Below are positions 1-6,516 of a stretch of 9,842 nucleotides of DNA, piece after piece (position 1 is the first letter of the stretch; each line of letters opens with the position of its first letter). Source of the stretch: an uncultured Arcobacter sp. Its GTDB lineage: Bacteria; Campylobacterota; Campylobacteria; Campylobacterales; Arcobacteraceae. The position numbers were made by a program, and so were the translations under genes. The DNA lies in assembly GCA_913062735.1 (NCBI GenBank), contig CAJXWI010000055.1:1-9842 (forward strand), read 5' to 3'. The notes under the pieces were generated by a model. The model was given only the letters and a program-made list of their open reading frames with translations, was not told the DNA's origin and made no database searches.

Positions 1-17
1 TAATGATAGTCATTCTA
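1..17. promoter_or_regulatory. Fur-box-like operator at the window edge
   Basis: The first bases hold AATGA-tag-TCATT, a perfect 5+5 palindrome. Aligned with the 19-base Fur consensus as I remember it, 14 of these 17 bases match. The site lies over 100 bases upstream of the + strand promoter at 121-129. It more likely controls a gene transcribed leftward outside the window, with the box over its promoter. The call rests on the motif alone, and the left flank cannot be seen. Confidence 0.5.
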
Positions 18-120
18 TATTTATATATTAATTATTAATTTATATTAAAAAAACATTTTAATAATTTTCTTAGTTACGATTTATTTATTTAGCAAAATTT
101 ATTTAAAATTAAACCTTAAG

Positions 121-135
121 TGTTATAATTCGCCT
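121..135 (+). promoter_or_regulatory. extended -10 promoter of the small HTH gene
   Basis: TGTTATAAT at 121-129 is an exact extended -10 (TG-N-TATAAT), followed by TCGCCT. No -35 box is evident, which is usual for campylobacterotal sigma-70 promoters. The predicted transcription start is near 136, only 7 bases before an AAAGGA ribosome site at 143-148. This places translation initiation near 152-161, well upstream of the first TTG at 227. Confidence 0.65.
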
Positions 136-226
136 CCATTTTAAAGGAAAGATTATCAGAATTACACTTACACTCATTGAATTAAAAATTTTACAAGAAT
201 TATGCAAAAATGAAGGCCAAGCTGAA

Positions 227-472
227 TTGTATAAAAAACTTCACATTGAAGAAGAAAAAGCAAACAATAGCAAAACAGTTAAAAAAACAAAAGCCACGAA
301 GAAAGCTACCAAAACTAGGCAAGAAACAGCTAAAAGAAAAATCGAAAACAGTATTAATATGATGAGACTTTTAAATGCAAAAATTACTGTTTACTCCGTT
401 GCAAAAGATGCAAAAGTGTCTTATAACACAGCTAGCAAATACAAAGATTACATTCTACAAAACGCTAACTAA
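227..472 (+). CDS. small Lys-rich helix-turn-helix protein (5' end probably extends to about 155)
   Basis: The stated start is TTG 227, the first conventional start codon, giving 81 residues. It has no convincing ribosome site. The frame stays open upstream and reads as plausible helix (ITLTLIELKILQELCKNEGQ). With the AAAGGA at 143-148 and promoter at 121-129, the real start is likely the non-ATG codon ATC 155, ATT 161 or ATT 152 (105 residues from 155). The middle is a Lys/Thr/Ala linker (about residues 11-38 of the 81) of the kind seen in nucleic-acid-binding proteins. The C-terminus (about 53-75) reads ITVYSVAKDAKVSYNTASKY, a helix-turn-helix resembling the small DNA-binding domains of transposon-accessory and regulatory proteins. 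The gene stands alone. DNA binding is inferred from the fold; target and role are unknown. Confidence 0.7.
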   Translation: MYKKLHIEEEKANNSKTVKKTKATKKATKTRQETAKRKIENSINMMRLLNAKITVYSVAKDAKVSYNTASKYKDYILQNAN

Positions 473-517
473 GAAAAGAAAAAAACTCATTTTTTAATTA
501 TTTATTTTACAATTATG

Positions 518-542
518 TGCTAATATATTTTATATTTCGCCC
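518..542 (+). promoter_or_regulatory. promoter region of the moeA-like gene
   Basis: Two candidate -10 elements are present. TGCTAATAT at 518-526 is an extended -10 form. TATATT at 531-536 is followed by TCGCCC, the same context (TATAwT + TCGCC) as the promoter at 124-135. Either gives a leader of roughly 30-45 bases before the AAGGA ribosome site at 565-569. No -35 is recognisable. Confidence 0.5.
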
Positions 543-574
543 TATTATTGATGCAAAATACTTTAAGGATAAAA

Positions 575-1795
575 ATGAGAGACTTTATAACGTATAAAAA
601 ATCTTTAGAGATTTTAAATACACTAACATTAAAAAACAATTTAATTGAAAAACTATTTATTTCTGATGCAAGAGGTCGTGTTTTAGCCCAAGATATTATT
701 GCTGATCATAACAGTCCAGAATTCCCAACATCTGCAATGGATGGTTATGCTATTAGATACAGTGATCAAAAGAAACAAAGTCTTGAAATTATTGGTAAAA
801 CTCCTGCTGGAAGCATTAGTAAAGCAAGTGTAAAAGAAGGTCTTTGCATTAAAACATTTACAGGCTCACTGATGCCACAAGGTGCTGATACCTTAATTCC
901 AATTGAAAATGTAGACGTACAAAATAATTCTATTATAATTAAAAAAGAAGTCCCTCTTGGTTTTGCAAACAGAGACATTGGGGAAAACTATAAAAAAAAT
1001 GAAGTACTAATTAAAAAAGGAAGTATTGTTTCTTTCGCTGAAATTGGTGTAATGGCTTCTTTAAATATTCCTTTGGTTTACGTTTTTTCTAAACCTATTG
1101 TAGCAATTGCAAGTACGGGAAGTGAAATATTGGATCTAGGAGAAAAACAAACAAACGATTCTCAAATTAGAAGCTCTAATCATTTAACAATTGAAGCCTT
1201 ATGCAAAACAGCAGGAGCTAGTACTTTACAATTAGGAATAGTAAAAGATGATATTAGCTCAATTACTAATTTAATGCTTGAGGGCTTAAAAAAAGCAGAT
1301 ATTATTGTAACTACAGGAGGAGTTTCTGTTGGGGATTACGACTTTGTACAAGATGTTATCAAAGATAAGTTAAATGCAAAAGTTTTATTTCATGGCGTGA
1401 TTATTAAGCCTGGTATGCATATTTTGATTGCTATAAAAGATGAAAAACTAATCATTGCATTGCCTGGTTTTGCATATTCTTCAACTGTTTGTGCTATTTT
1501 ATATGTTTTACCTATGATTTACAAATTATTAGGATCTAATAAAAAACTTCCACTTGTAAAAGCACGTATTAAAGAAGATTATAAAATGAAAATGAAAAAA
1601 ACCATTTTTACAGCGTGTAATGTATATTATAAAAATAATGAATACAGCATTGATTTTGAAGGAAAAAAAGCAGGTACGTCAGCAATTTTAACCAATATGC
1701 TACAAAACCCAGCTTTATTAATTCAAGATGAAGACTCTAGTGATATCAAAAAAGATGATTTAGTAGATATCATCTTATTAAACGAGCTTAAATAA
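575..1795 (+). CDS. moeA: molybdopterin molybdenumtransferase, MoeA family
   Basis: MoeA-family protein (406 residues, normal length) that inserts molybdate into adenylylated molybdopterin in the cytoplasm during molybdenum-cofactor synthesis. ATG 575 is chosen because AAGGA at 565-569 lies 5 bases upstream; the frame is open a few codons further (TTG 548, ATG 551) but without a ribosome site. Visible motifs are AMDGYAIR (54-61), FTGSLMPQGADTLIPIE (95-111), IGEN (135-138), TGSEI (181-185), RSSN (199-202), TGGVSVGDYDF (247-257) in the MoCF/MogA-like domain, KPG (278-280), and a C-terminal domain IV from about 325. Odd: the usual LPGNPVS reads LPGFAYS (296-302), so the second proline, functionally important in E. 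coli MoeA as I recall, is Ala300. It may be a diverged second MoeA paralogue. It is monocistronic, and no other molybdenum-cofactor gene is in the window. Confidence 0.9.
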   Translation: MRDFITYKKSLEILNTLTLKNNLIEKLFISDARGRVLAQDIIADHNSPEFPTSAMDGYAIRYSDQKKQSLEIIGKTPAGSISKASVKEGLCIKTFTGSLMPQGADTLIPIENVDVQNNSIIIKKEVPLGFANRDIGENYKKNEVLIKKGSIVSFAEIGVMASLNIPLVYVFSKPIVAIASTGSEILDLGEKQTNDSQIRSSNHLTIEALCKTAGASTLQLGIVKDDISSITNLMLEGLKKADIIVTTGGVSVGDYDFVQDVIKDKLNAKVLFHGVIIKPGMHILIAIKDEKLIIALPGFAYSSTVCAILYVLPMIYKLLGSNKKLPLVKARIKEDYKMKMKKTIFTACNVYYKNNEYSIDFEGKKAGTSAILTNMLQNPALLIQDEDSSDIKKDDLVDIILLNELK

Positions 1796-1803
1796 GTTTA
1801 AAG

Positions 1804-1828
1804 AAGAGTACTTAAGCCAAGTACTCTT
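1804..1828. terminator. bidirectional hairpin terminator between moeA and the phosphoesterase gene
   Basis: A perfect 10-base inverted repeat, AAGAGTACTT (1804-1813) and AAGTACTCTT (1819-1828), encloses a 5-base loop. It starts 8 bases after the moeA stop and is followed by TTTTCC and then T5 on the + strand. It also contains the stop codon (1812-1814) of the opposing gene, so it can act for both convergent genes. The U-tract is better in the + direction. Confidence 0.7.
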
Positions 1829-2561
1829 TTCCTGTTTTTAAATAATGCATCCAATCTTCTCTCTTTCTTTTTTTAGCTTCTTTTATTGCCAAAGAATAAT
1901 TATAAGGAATATTTATTAAATCTACTGTATATTCTTTGTTAATATATTCCAAAATTGCATAAGAAGCTTCTGGTGTTTTTCTTTGCATACAATGAATCCA
2001 TGGTTCCACGTCTTTATATGCCTGCAAACCCACACTTCCTGGATTAATGACAAGCTGACCCGTACTTAAATATATTTTTCTTGGAATATGAGTATGTCCA
2101 CATAAAATAACCTTTGAAGTGTTATTTCCAAGTAATTTTAAAATATCTTTATCTTCTTTTAGAATATTATAACCACTTTGTGTATTTTCTAATAAATATG
2201 TCAAATCATCTTTTGGTGTCCCATGGCATAAATAAATATCTTCATTAAACTGTGTATCAAAAGGCAATTCTTTTAGCCATTGAAGCCCCTCCTCATCCAA
2301 ATCTTCTAAAATATAAGCAAGAGTAGCATTTTCTTTTATTTCTTCTTCTAAGGCTTCTACTATTTGCCTGTCTTGATTTCCACTTATTGTAATAAAATTA
2401 TGTTTTTGTAAGAGCTCATAAGTTGCTTTTGGAGCAATCGGACCATATAAAATATCTCCCAAATTAATTAAAACATCAACATTTTTACTTTTTGCATCAA
2501 AAAGTACTGCTTCAAGGGCAAATACATTGGAATGAATATCCGATAATATAGCAATTTTCAT
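1812..2561 (-). CDS. YfcE/ApaH-like metallophosphoesterase
   Basis: Calcineurin-like metallophosphoesterase (249 residues) with the full dimetal site. The ligand motifs are SDIHSN (7-12, Asp8 and His10), GDILYGP (35-41, Asp36), GNQDR (61-65, in place of the usual GNHD), CHGT (112-115, His113), GHTH (155-158) and the family signature NPGSVG (173-178). The family hydrolyses phosphodiesters or phosphomonoesters, and some members act on dinucleoside polyphosphates. The substrate here cannot be assigned. An AAGAGA lies 7 bases before the ATG, a moderate ribosome site. It starts 21 bases after the DUF711 gene and is probably co-transcribed with it. GNHD changed to GNQD alters the residue paired with the active-site Asp, a variation also seen as GNCD in YfcE-type enzymes. 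The stop codon sits inside the shared terminator hairpin. Confidence 0.88.
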   Translation of the reverse strand: MKIAILSDIHSNVFALEAVLFDAKSKNVDVLINLGDILYGPIAPKATYELLQKHNFITISGNQDRQIVEALEEEIKENATLAYILEDLDEEGLQWLKELPFDTQFNEDIYLCHGTPKDDLTYLLENTQSGYNILKEDKDILKLLGNNTSKVILCGHTHIPRKIYLSTGQLVINPGSVGLQAYKDVEPWIHCMQRKTPEASYAILEYINKEYTVDLINIPYNYSLAIKEAKKRKREDWMHYLKTGKEYLA

Positions 2562-2582
2562 ATAATCTCTTTTTTAAATTTT

Positions 2583-3812
2583 TTAAGGAACTTCTAAAAT
2601 GGCACAATTACATAAATCATCGCTTTCATACTCAGTCATATCGCCTGCATTTAATCTAGGATAAGGAAAAAGTCTAACCGTTAAGGGTTTATTTAATCTA
2701 AAAGCCATGGTTCCCGTATCTCTCATTAATGCAGAAATTTTTCCCAAAGGTGTATTTCCAGGAATGGGTACCGTATCAAGCCCTATTCCACACACAGCAG
2801 AATTTGCCAACAATGATCTAATATCGTATTTTTTGTTTGTAATATCTTTTGCTAAACCTTCATCTTCTATTACTGCTAACATTAATCCAGAAAAGCCTAT
2901 TAAGGGCATATTTTTTACACTTTTAAAGACTTTAGTTAATAAAGAAGATACTTCAATACTTCCAGAGATGCCAAAGTGTTTAACCCCTAATAATTTATAC
3001 ACTTTTACCATAGAAGAACAATTTTTAGATGGAGCTGCTGAAGAATCCAAACCTACAAAAGCAAAATCATTATTCGTATTGTTATCAAGAATTGTTTTCA
3101 ATTCATCTACATGATATTGTAAAGCTTCGCTCATTCTTAAATAGGCTTCTTCAAAAAACTCATTGTGCGAAGCATAAGAATATTTTTTCGCAAGATTTTT
3201 AAGTACTTTTACTAATAAGTCAGGTGTTTCTAAACCAATAACATAAGAGTTTTTTGAGCTTGAATTAAAATAAGAAGCAGGAAAATAAGGAATAAATTCT
3301 TCACAGTTAAAATTAACCGTAAAATTAAAATTCCCCTCTCCTCTAGGCGTGATTTTTGATATACGGTTGACAGCAATAGCACAATGTTCAATTAATTCAT
3401 TGTCTAAAATACCAAAACCATCAGAAGGAACATTCACGCAAGCATTACATAAATCCCCATAATCTCTTATAAGTTCAGGCAATAAAGCTATTTCTGCATA
3501 GGTCTTGGCCTCTCCTATTGCAAAACGAATTCGTAAACCATCAAAAGAAATACCATCAAGAATATTTTTGATTTCTTCTAAGTCTTTTGAGGCCTCTTTT
3601 AGTGATGTAGTGTTTAAATACTCCCCAAAAGCATTTGTAACAATTCTAATGGATTGAACTTCATAATTTTTATCTTCAAACTTTTTTGTTACATCTTTAC
3701 AAAAAGAGCAGGCCTTTTGAATTTCTTTTTTCCATGACTTTTTATCTTTATTTAAACTCAAAAAAGTAGTAACCGTTCTAACTTTACAATATTTCGTTTT
3801 TTTATAAGACAT
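2583..3812 (-). CDS. DUF711 / UPF0210 family protein
   Basis: 409 residues from ATG 3812, chosen because AAGGA stands 5 bases upstream. A TTG at 3866 in the same frame adds 18 Lys-rich residues with no ribosome site, and that stretch is really the out-of-frame end of a decayed upstream gene. Family signatures are VRTVTTF near the N-terminus (11-17), GLDSSAAPS (254-262), FSGLMLAVIED (307-317), SAVCGIGLDTVPIPG (338-352) and NKPLTVRLFPYP (374-385), followed by AGDMTEY (389-395). The two conserved blocks around 254-262 and 338-352 probably form the active site. To my knowledge no reaction is established for this family, so I assign none. It precedes the metallophosphoesterase by 21 bases, a likely two-gene unit. 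It may once have been coupled to a YjbR-type gene whose stop overlaps its start. Confidence 0.88.
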   Translation of the reverse strand: MSYKKTKYCKVRTVTTFLSLNKDKKSWKKEIQKACSFCKDVTKKFEDKNYEVQSIRIVTNAFGEYLNTTSLKEASKDLEEIKNILDGISFDGLRIRFAIGEAKTYAEIALLPELIRDYGDLCNACVNVPSDGFGILDNELIEHCAIAVNRISKITPRGEGNFNFTVNFNCEEFIPYFPASYFNSSSKNSYVIGLETPDLLVKVLKNLAKKYSYASHNEFFEEAYLRMSEALQYHVDELKTILDNNTNNDFAFVGLDSSAAPSKNCSSMVKVYKLLGVKHFGISGSIEVSSLLTKVFKSVKNMPLIGFSGLMLAVIEDEGLAKDITNKKYDIRSLLANSAVCGIGLDTVPIPGNTPLGKISALMRDTGTMAFRLNKPLTVRLFPYPRLNAGDMTEYESDDLCNCAILEVP

Positions 3813-3968
3813 TATTTTCCTTGTTTCTTTGTATTTCTTTTTGTATTTTTTTAGAAAATTTTTCAAGTACTAATTCATACGAATCATTTATCATCTCAAA
3901 AAGTATATCTTCTTTTACTTCCCAATTTATATAAATAGTATTCCAATTTTTTTATTTATTTTAGCTTT
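3802..3968 (-). pseudogene. remnant of a YjbR/MmcQ-type (DUF419) gene, 3' end only
   Basis: Reading leftward from 3951, an open stretch of 49 codons encodes NWNTIYINWEV, then INDSYELVLEKF and a Lys/Glu-rich tail ending at TAA 3802-3804. This is the recognisable C-terminus of the YjbR/MmcQ family (K-x-W-N-T plus a later D/H-S-Y-E-L-V block). No start codon precedes it, because TAA stands directly upstream in frame. Adding one A to the 7-base homopolymer at 3947-3953 would restore INKKNWNT, the expected family wording, so a frameshift in the run is likely. Further upstream a TGA follows within about five codons and coding character disappears, so the gene is truncated as well. Its stop lies 11 bases inside the DUF711 gene, as in a formerly coupled operon. 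Confidence 0.7.
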
Positions 3969-4069
3969 TCATTTACAAATTAAGTATTAAAATGGAAAAA
4001 CAATATATAGTTTTTATCAATGTAATAATTATTATTAAAATTTTTATAAAAAACGGGAAGTAGTACTGT

Positions 4070-4507
4070 CTAATTAGTTTGCAAAGGTAAGCACATTAAC
4101 TGCGAACTAGCAGGGCAAATTGATTTAAATTGTTCTGTGTTTTTAATACTTTTGGGTGCTTCATCTTTTTCTATACAAATAAAGTTTAATTTTTCAAAAT
4201 ATCCTTTGGCTGTTTCCGTTAATAAATAAAAAGCTTTTATCTTTTCCTCTTTTGCTTTTTTTTCTAGTGCTTTATATAATTTTTTAGCTAAACCTAGGCT
4301 TTTATACGCATCATCTACCGCAAAAGAACGTAAAAGTGCATAAGAAGAACAAGTTTCATAGCCAGCTGTTGCTATAATTTTATTCTCATCTTCAATTACA
4401 TAAAAATTATTCAGATGAACGTTAAAATCTTCATATGGCAAGGCCATTGATTTTAATAAGTCCGATATAAAATTTATGTCATTTTGTTTAGCTTCTCTTA
4501 TTTTCAT
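4070..4507 (-). CDS. arsN2: GNAT acetyltransferase, ArsN2-like
   Basis: Single-domain GNAT N-acetyltransferase (145 residues, cytoplasmic), using acetyl-CoA to acetylate an amine. The N-terminus MKIREAKQND is typical for the fold. Strand 4 and the CoA loop are ALLRSFAVDDAYKSLGLAKKL (57-77), where YKSLGLA stands in for the usual R/Q-x-x-G-x-G/A. The C-terminal block LLTETAKGYFEKLNF (95-109), then QFKSICPASSQLM (126-138), matches the wording I know from ArsN2-type acetyltransferases, which are tied to arsenic (arsinothricin) resistance. The ribosome site is AAAGGA, 7 bases before the ATG, and the gap from the YgfF-like gene is 24 bases. No ars gene is in the window, so the native substrate may be another amine. 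GNAT is certain; the ArsN2 subfamily is a motif-based judgement. Confidence 0.85.
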   Translation of the reverse strand: MKIREAKQNDINFISDLLKSMALPYEDFNVHLNNFYVIEDENKIIATAGYETCSSYALLRSFAVDDAYKSLGLAKKLYKALEKKAKEEKIKAFYLLTETAKGYFEKLNFICIEKDEAPKSIKNTEQFKSICPASSQLMCLPLQTN

Positions 4508-4531
4508 ATACTCATCCTTTGATATATAGTT

Positions 4532-5263
4532 TTATCTTCCACCAGAAACATCAATAAATATTCCTGTACTGTAGGAAGCTTCTTCACTTAACAAATAAAC
4601 AATTGCACTTGCTACTTCGTAAGGTTCGCCCCCTCTTTTTAAAGGAACAGAATCTTTTAAGCGCTCTACTCTGTTTTCTTCCCCTGCACTTTTATGAATA
4701 TTAGTATATATTAAACCTGGTCTTACTGCATTTACTCTTATATCTAGATGTGCTACCTCTTTTGCTAAGCCTATAGTTAGACTATCAATTGCACCTTTTG
4801 AAGCTGCATAATCTATGTATTCGTTGGGAGAGCCAAGTTTTGCGGCCATTGAAGAGACATTTACAATAGCACACCCTTCTCCCATACGTTTTATAGCTTC
4901 TTTACAACATAAAAAACAAGAAGTGACATTTGTATTTAACACTTTATTAATTCTTTTGGCATCCATGTCTAATAGTTTTGCTTGAGGCTCGATAATTCCC
5001 GCATTATTAACTAAGTGTGTTATAGGTCCATACACTTCATCAATTGTTTCAAATAAACGTTTTACATCTTCTTCAATAGAGACATCAGCCTGTACGGCAA
5101 TGGCTTCACCACCTTCACTTCCAATTAAAGCAACTAATTCTAAAGCAGCTTCTTCATTTTGTAAATAATTAATGCAAACCCAATAACCTTCTTGCGCTAA
5201 GTGCCGCGAAGTTGCAGCTCCAATACCTCTACTTCCACCTGTTACTAAAACAATTTTATTCAT
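4532..5263 (-). CDS. ygfF: short-chain dehydrogenase/reductase, YgfF-like
   Basis: Classical SDR (243 residues, cytoplasmic, NAD(P)H-dependent carbonyl/alcohol oxidoreductase). It has TGGSRGIG (8-15) for the dinucleotide, NNAG (86-89), Asn112, catalytic Ser138 in NVSS, and Tyr152-x-x-x-Lys156 in YAASK. Then follow RPGLIYT (181-187) and a C-terminal ending in TGIFIDVSGGR. Much of the wording (LSTNVT-like block, YIDYAASKGAIDSLTIGLAKEV without gaps, RPGLIYTNIH) matches E. coli YgfF closely as I remember it. YgfF's physiological substrate is not established. The ribosome site AAGGG is 6 bases before the ATG. It lies 31 bases after the cyclotransferase-like gene and 24 before the acetyltransferase gene, inside one operon. 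All catalytic residues are intact. Confidence 0.92.
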   Translation of the reverse strand: MNKIVLVTGGSRGIGAATSRHLAQEGYWVCINYLQNEEAALELVALIGSEGGEAIAVQADVSIEEDVKRLFETIDEVYGPITHLVNNAGIIEPQAKLLDMDAKRINKVLNTNVTSCFLCCKEAIKRMGEGCAIVNVSSMAAKLGSPNEYIDYAASKGAIDSLTIGLAKEVAHLDIRVNAVRPGLIYTNIHKSAGEENRVERLKDSVPLKRGGEPYEVASAIVYLLSEEASYSTGIFIDVSGGR

Positions 5264-5294
5264 AATTAGCCCTTATTATTTTAAATTAACACTC

Positions 5295-5696
5295 TTATGG
5301 TAAAGGTAAATTGTATTTATTCATACAAGTAATTAATTTCTCTTTATATGCTTCATTTTTATCATCTTCTAAAGGTGGTGTAATTAGATTACATACCAAA
5401 GCAGGAATACTTTTATTATCAACTTGTAATAAAATAGCTTCACTTACATATTCATTTAATCCTGAATCTTTGTATAAAATATCTATTTCTTTATGTGTAA
5501 GCTCATATACTAAACCATGTGTTTCTTTATTCTTATCTCTTAATAATGTAGCCATCTTGCCAACTCTTAAAACATAGTCTTTTACACATGCTTTTCGTTG
5601 ATTCCTTATTTCTACACCCTTACTTAGAAGAATTTCTTCATCCATATACAAACCATAAAAGAACACATCTACTAATCTGCTTTTAGAATTATTCAT
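5295..5696 (-). CDS. gamma-glutamylcyclotransferase-fold (AIG2-like) protein
   Basis: 133-residue protein of the AIG2/gamma-glutamylcyclotransferase fold. It shows the substrate-loop signature FFYGLYMDEEIL (12-23), a central LRVGKMATLLRD (43-54), and THGLVYELTHKEIDILY (59-75), which corresponds to the conserved GxVYxL strand and following helix. Cyclotransferases of this fold carry an essential Glu shortly after that helix. Here the segment reads LYKDSGLNEY (74-83), with Asp77 or Ser78 at about that place, so classical cyclotransferase activity is doubtful. The ribosome site AAAGG overlaps the stop codon of the upstream SDR gene (gap 9 bases), which implies tight co-translation. It might act on a gamma-glutamyl or related amide, but I would not assign a substrate. 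Confidence 0.75.
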   Translation of the reverse strand: MNNSKSRLVDVFFYGLYMDEEILLSKGVEIRNQRKACVKDYVLRVGKMATLLRDKNKETHGLVYELTHKEIDILYKDSGLNEYVSEAILLQVDNKSIPALVCNLITPPLEDDKNEAYKEKLITCMNKYNLPLP

Positions 5697-5705
5697 TTTT
5701 TGCCT

Positions 5706-6482
5706 TTATTTTTCTCTGTACAACATATACGGATTTCTTTGTGCCGTTGGCATTAAGTCCAGGTGTTGAATATTTACATGCTTAGGTGTATTTAAAATAC
5801 TTATTAAAACAGCAGAGACATCTTTCGCACTTAAAGGCTTATATCCTTCATAAACACTCTCGCTTTTATCTTCATCTCCTTCAAAACGAACCTTTGAAAA
5901 ATTTGTTTCAACTGCACCAGGTGCTAAAGTAGTTACTTTTACATTTGTTCCATATAAATCAATATTCATAGAATCTCCAAGTGAGTGAACGGCTGCTTTT
6001 GTTGCACAATATACATTTCCATTAGGATAAGAAGTTTTTCCTGCAACGGAACCTATATTTACAATATGAGCAGTTTCAAGATTTCTCATTTGAGGAATGA
6101 CCGCTCTACTTACATATAATAAACCTTTGATATTAGAATCAATCATATTTTCCCATTGATCCAAATCACCTTGATCTATAGGATCTAAGCCTAAAGCTAA
6201 ACCTGCATTATTAATTAAAATATCAACAGATGTATTTTTTAGTAAGTTCTCTAAAGAAGTGTTCACATCTACTTTATTCCTTACATCAAAAGTAAGAATA
6301 GTAATAAGTACATCACACGTTTTATTTATCTCATTTTTAAGTTCTTCTAGTTTACTAGCATTACGTCCAACAAGTACTAAATTAAGTCCCATATCTGCTA
6401 AATCTATGGCAAACTGTTTTCCCATTCCAGCACTTGCCCCTGTAATTAAAGCAGTTTTGTTTTTAATATAATTTATCATCAT
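5706..6482 (-). CDS. short-chain dehydrogenase/reductase, YdfG-like
   Basis: Classical SDR (258 residues from ATG 6482). ATG 6479 immediately follows and sits 5 bases from the AAGGA ribosome site, against 2 for the first, so it may be the actual start (257 residues). Motifs are TGASAGMG (14-21), VGRN (38-41, Arg40 favouring NADPH), FDVRN (65-69), NNAGLALG (91-98), Asn117, Ser145 in NIGSVAG, Tyr158-x-x-x-Lys162 in YCATK, and PGAVETNFSKVRF (188-200). The NNAGLALG block, the W-x-x-MID-x-N-x-KGL segment and the HVNIQHLDLMPT end match the YdfG group, NADP-dependent 3-hydroxy acid dehydrogenases that also reduce malonic semialdehyde. Acting on a short 3-oxo or 3-hydroxy acid is an inference. It is the second gene of the operon, 34 bases after the 47-residue gene. 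Confidence 0.92.
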   Translation of the reverse strand: MMINYIKNKTALITGASAGMGKQFAIDLADMGLNLVLVGRNASKLEELKNEINKTCDVLITILTFDVRNKVDVNTSLENLLKNTSVDILINNAGLALGLDPIDQGDLDQWENMIDSNIKGLLYVSRAVIPQMRNLETAHIVNIGSVAGKTSYPNGNVYCATKAAVHSLGDSMNIDLYGTNVKVTTLAPGAVETNFSKVRFEGDEDKSESVYEGYKPLSAKDVSAVLISILNTPKHVNIQHLDLMPTAQRNPYMLYREK

Positions 6483-6516
6483 TTTCCTTCTAATATTAGT
6501 TTTTATAGAGTAATTT

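Noticed and set aside
479..495. A6-CTCA-T6 hairpin after the small HTH gene as its terminator
   Set aside because: The stem is made only of A-T pairs and could occur by chance in this AT-rich DNA; too weak to call.
548..574. Upstream starts TTG 548 and ATG 551 for moeA
   Set aside because: They lack a ribosome site, and the AAGGA at 565-569 clearly serves ATG 575.
2707..3114. 135-codon + strand ORF
   Set aside because: It is an antisense shadow of the DUF711 gene, with no ribosome site or recognisable motif.
3813..3866. 18-residue N-terminal extension of the DUF711 protein from TTG 3866
   Set aside because: No ribosome site at TTG 3866, an excellent one at ATG 3812, and this stretch is the out-of-frame tail of the YjbR remnant.
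4023..4052. TAATAATTATTA and TTTTTATAAAAA palindromes as regulatory sites
   Set aside because: Perfect palindromes, but made only of A and T in a very AT-rich gap; no evidence beyond composition.
4040..4072. Terminator after the acetyltransferase gene (CCCG followed by T6 on the minus strand)
   Set aside because: The U-tract is present but I find no complementary arm for the CCCG, so there is no stem.
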